A stretch of DNA of 42,692 bases. Origin: an uncultured Saprospiraceae bacterium (GTDB taxonomy: Bacteria > Bacteroidota > Bacteroidia > Chitinophagales > Saprospiraceae). Location: NCBI GenBank assembly GCA_937951615.1, contig CALFBH010000092.1, forward strand, positions 1 through 42,692, given 5' to 3'. Below are positions 42,692 to 42,692 of the stretch, one piece after another (within the stretch, counting starts at the first letter, position 1; each line of letters opens with the position of its first letter). Under the pieces are notes generated by a model. That model did not search any database, was not told where the DNA came from, and saw only the letters and a program-made list of their open reading frames with translations. The position numbers were made by a program, and so were the translations under genes.

Positions 42692-42692
42692 T

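Overview
The window looks like a chromosomal segment of a Bacteroidota bacterium, probably of the Saprospiria/Sphingobacteriia side. The evidence is a secreted protease ending in a type IX secretion (Por) sorting domain, DUF4199 and DUF4956 membrane proteins, many small lipoproteins, a PKD-rich surface protein, the Bacteroidota -7 promoter motif TAnnTTTG upstream of several genes, and few Shine-Dalgarno sites. There is no rRNA, tRNA, phage or CRISPR locus. Core genes (dnaN, gatB) sit among envelope and secreted proteins.

Layout. 1-8.3 kb: DUF4199 protein, a dihydroorotase-like protein that lacks its metal ligands, a 1.2 kb-residue-scale OmpA-like protein with acidic/basic repeats, a hypothetical protein, a lipoprotein and an aspartyl protease with a PDZ domain. 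8.3-15.5 kb: a CtlX-type guanidino-group hydrolase, a CotH/beta-helix membrane protein, a coiled-coil secreted protein and an Ig-like lipoprotein. 15.8-25 kb: dnaN, a flavin reductase, a secreted lipocalin-like protein, a T9SS trypsin-like protease and gatB. 25-33.5 kb: DUF4956 protein, dienelactone hydrolase, lipoproteins, a four-Kazal inhibitor, glutathione peroxidase, SDR, VF530 protein, a secreted Ca-motif protein, an EamA transporter and a sulfotransferase. 33.6-40.3 kb: an arsenosugar operon on the minus strand (rhodanese, peroxidase-like, ArsS, ArsM), divergent from a flavoprotein and a membrane iron-sulfur protein that probably form an electron-transfer pair. 40.4-42.7 kb: an AT-rich accessory end with an Rpn-type nuclease, a HEPN-like hypothetical gene and a truncated gene, separated by two attC-like hairpins, one of them split by a 128-bp MITE with 24-bp terminal repeats and a 6-bp target duplication.

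The most unusual signal is between the genes. More than a dozen intergenic regions hold a long, imperfect inverted element whose two arms are built from short reiterated 'words'. Several elements share one vocabulary (GTCGATAGTCCATGG; TCATCATTCATAGT; CACAATCACACAAT; GTTGTCGT/AACTCGCAAC) although they lie kilobases apart. Seven have a small palindrome of the form TTTTGC-NNN-GCAAAA at the centre. They occupy all three junctions inside the arsenosugar operon and also divergent and convergent gaps, so they are not simply terminators. I know of no named family that matches them.
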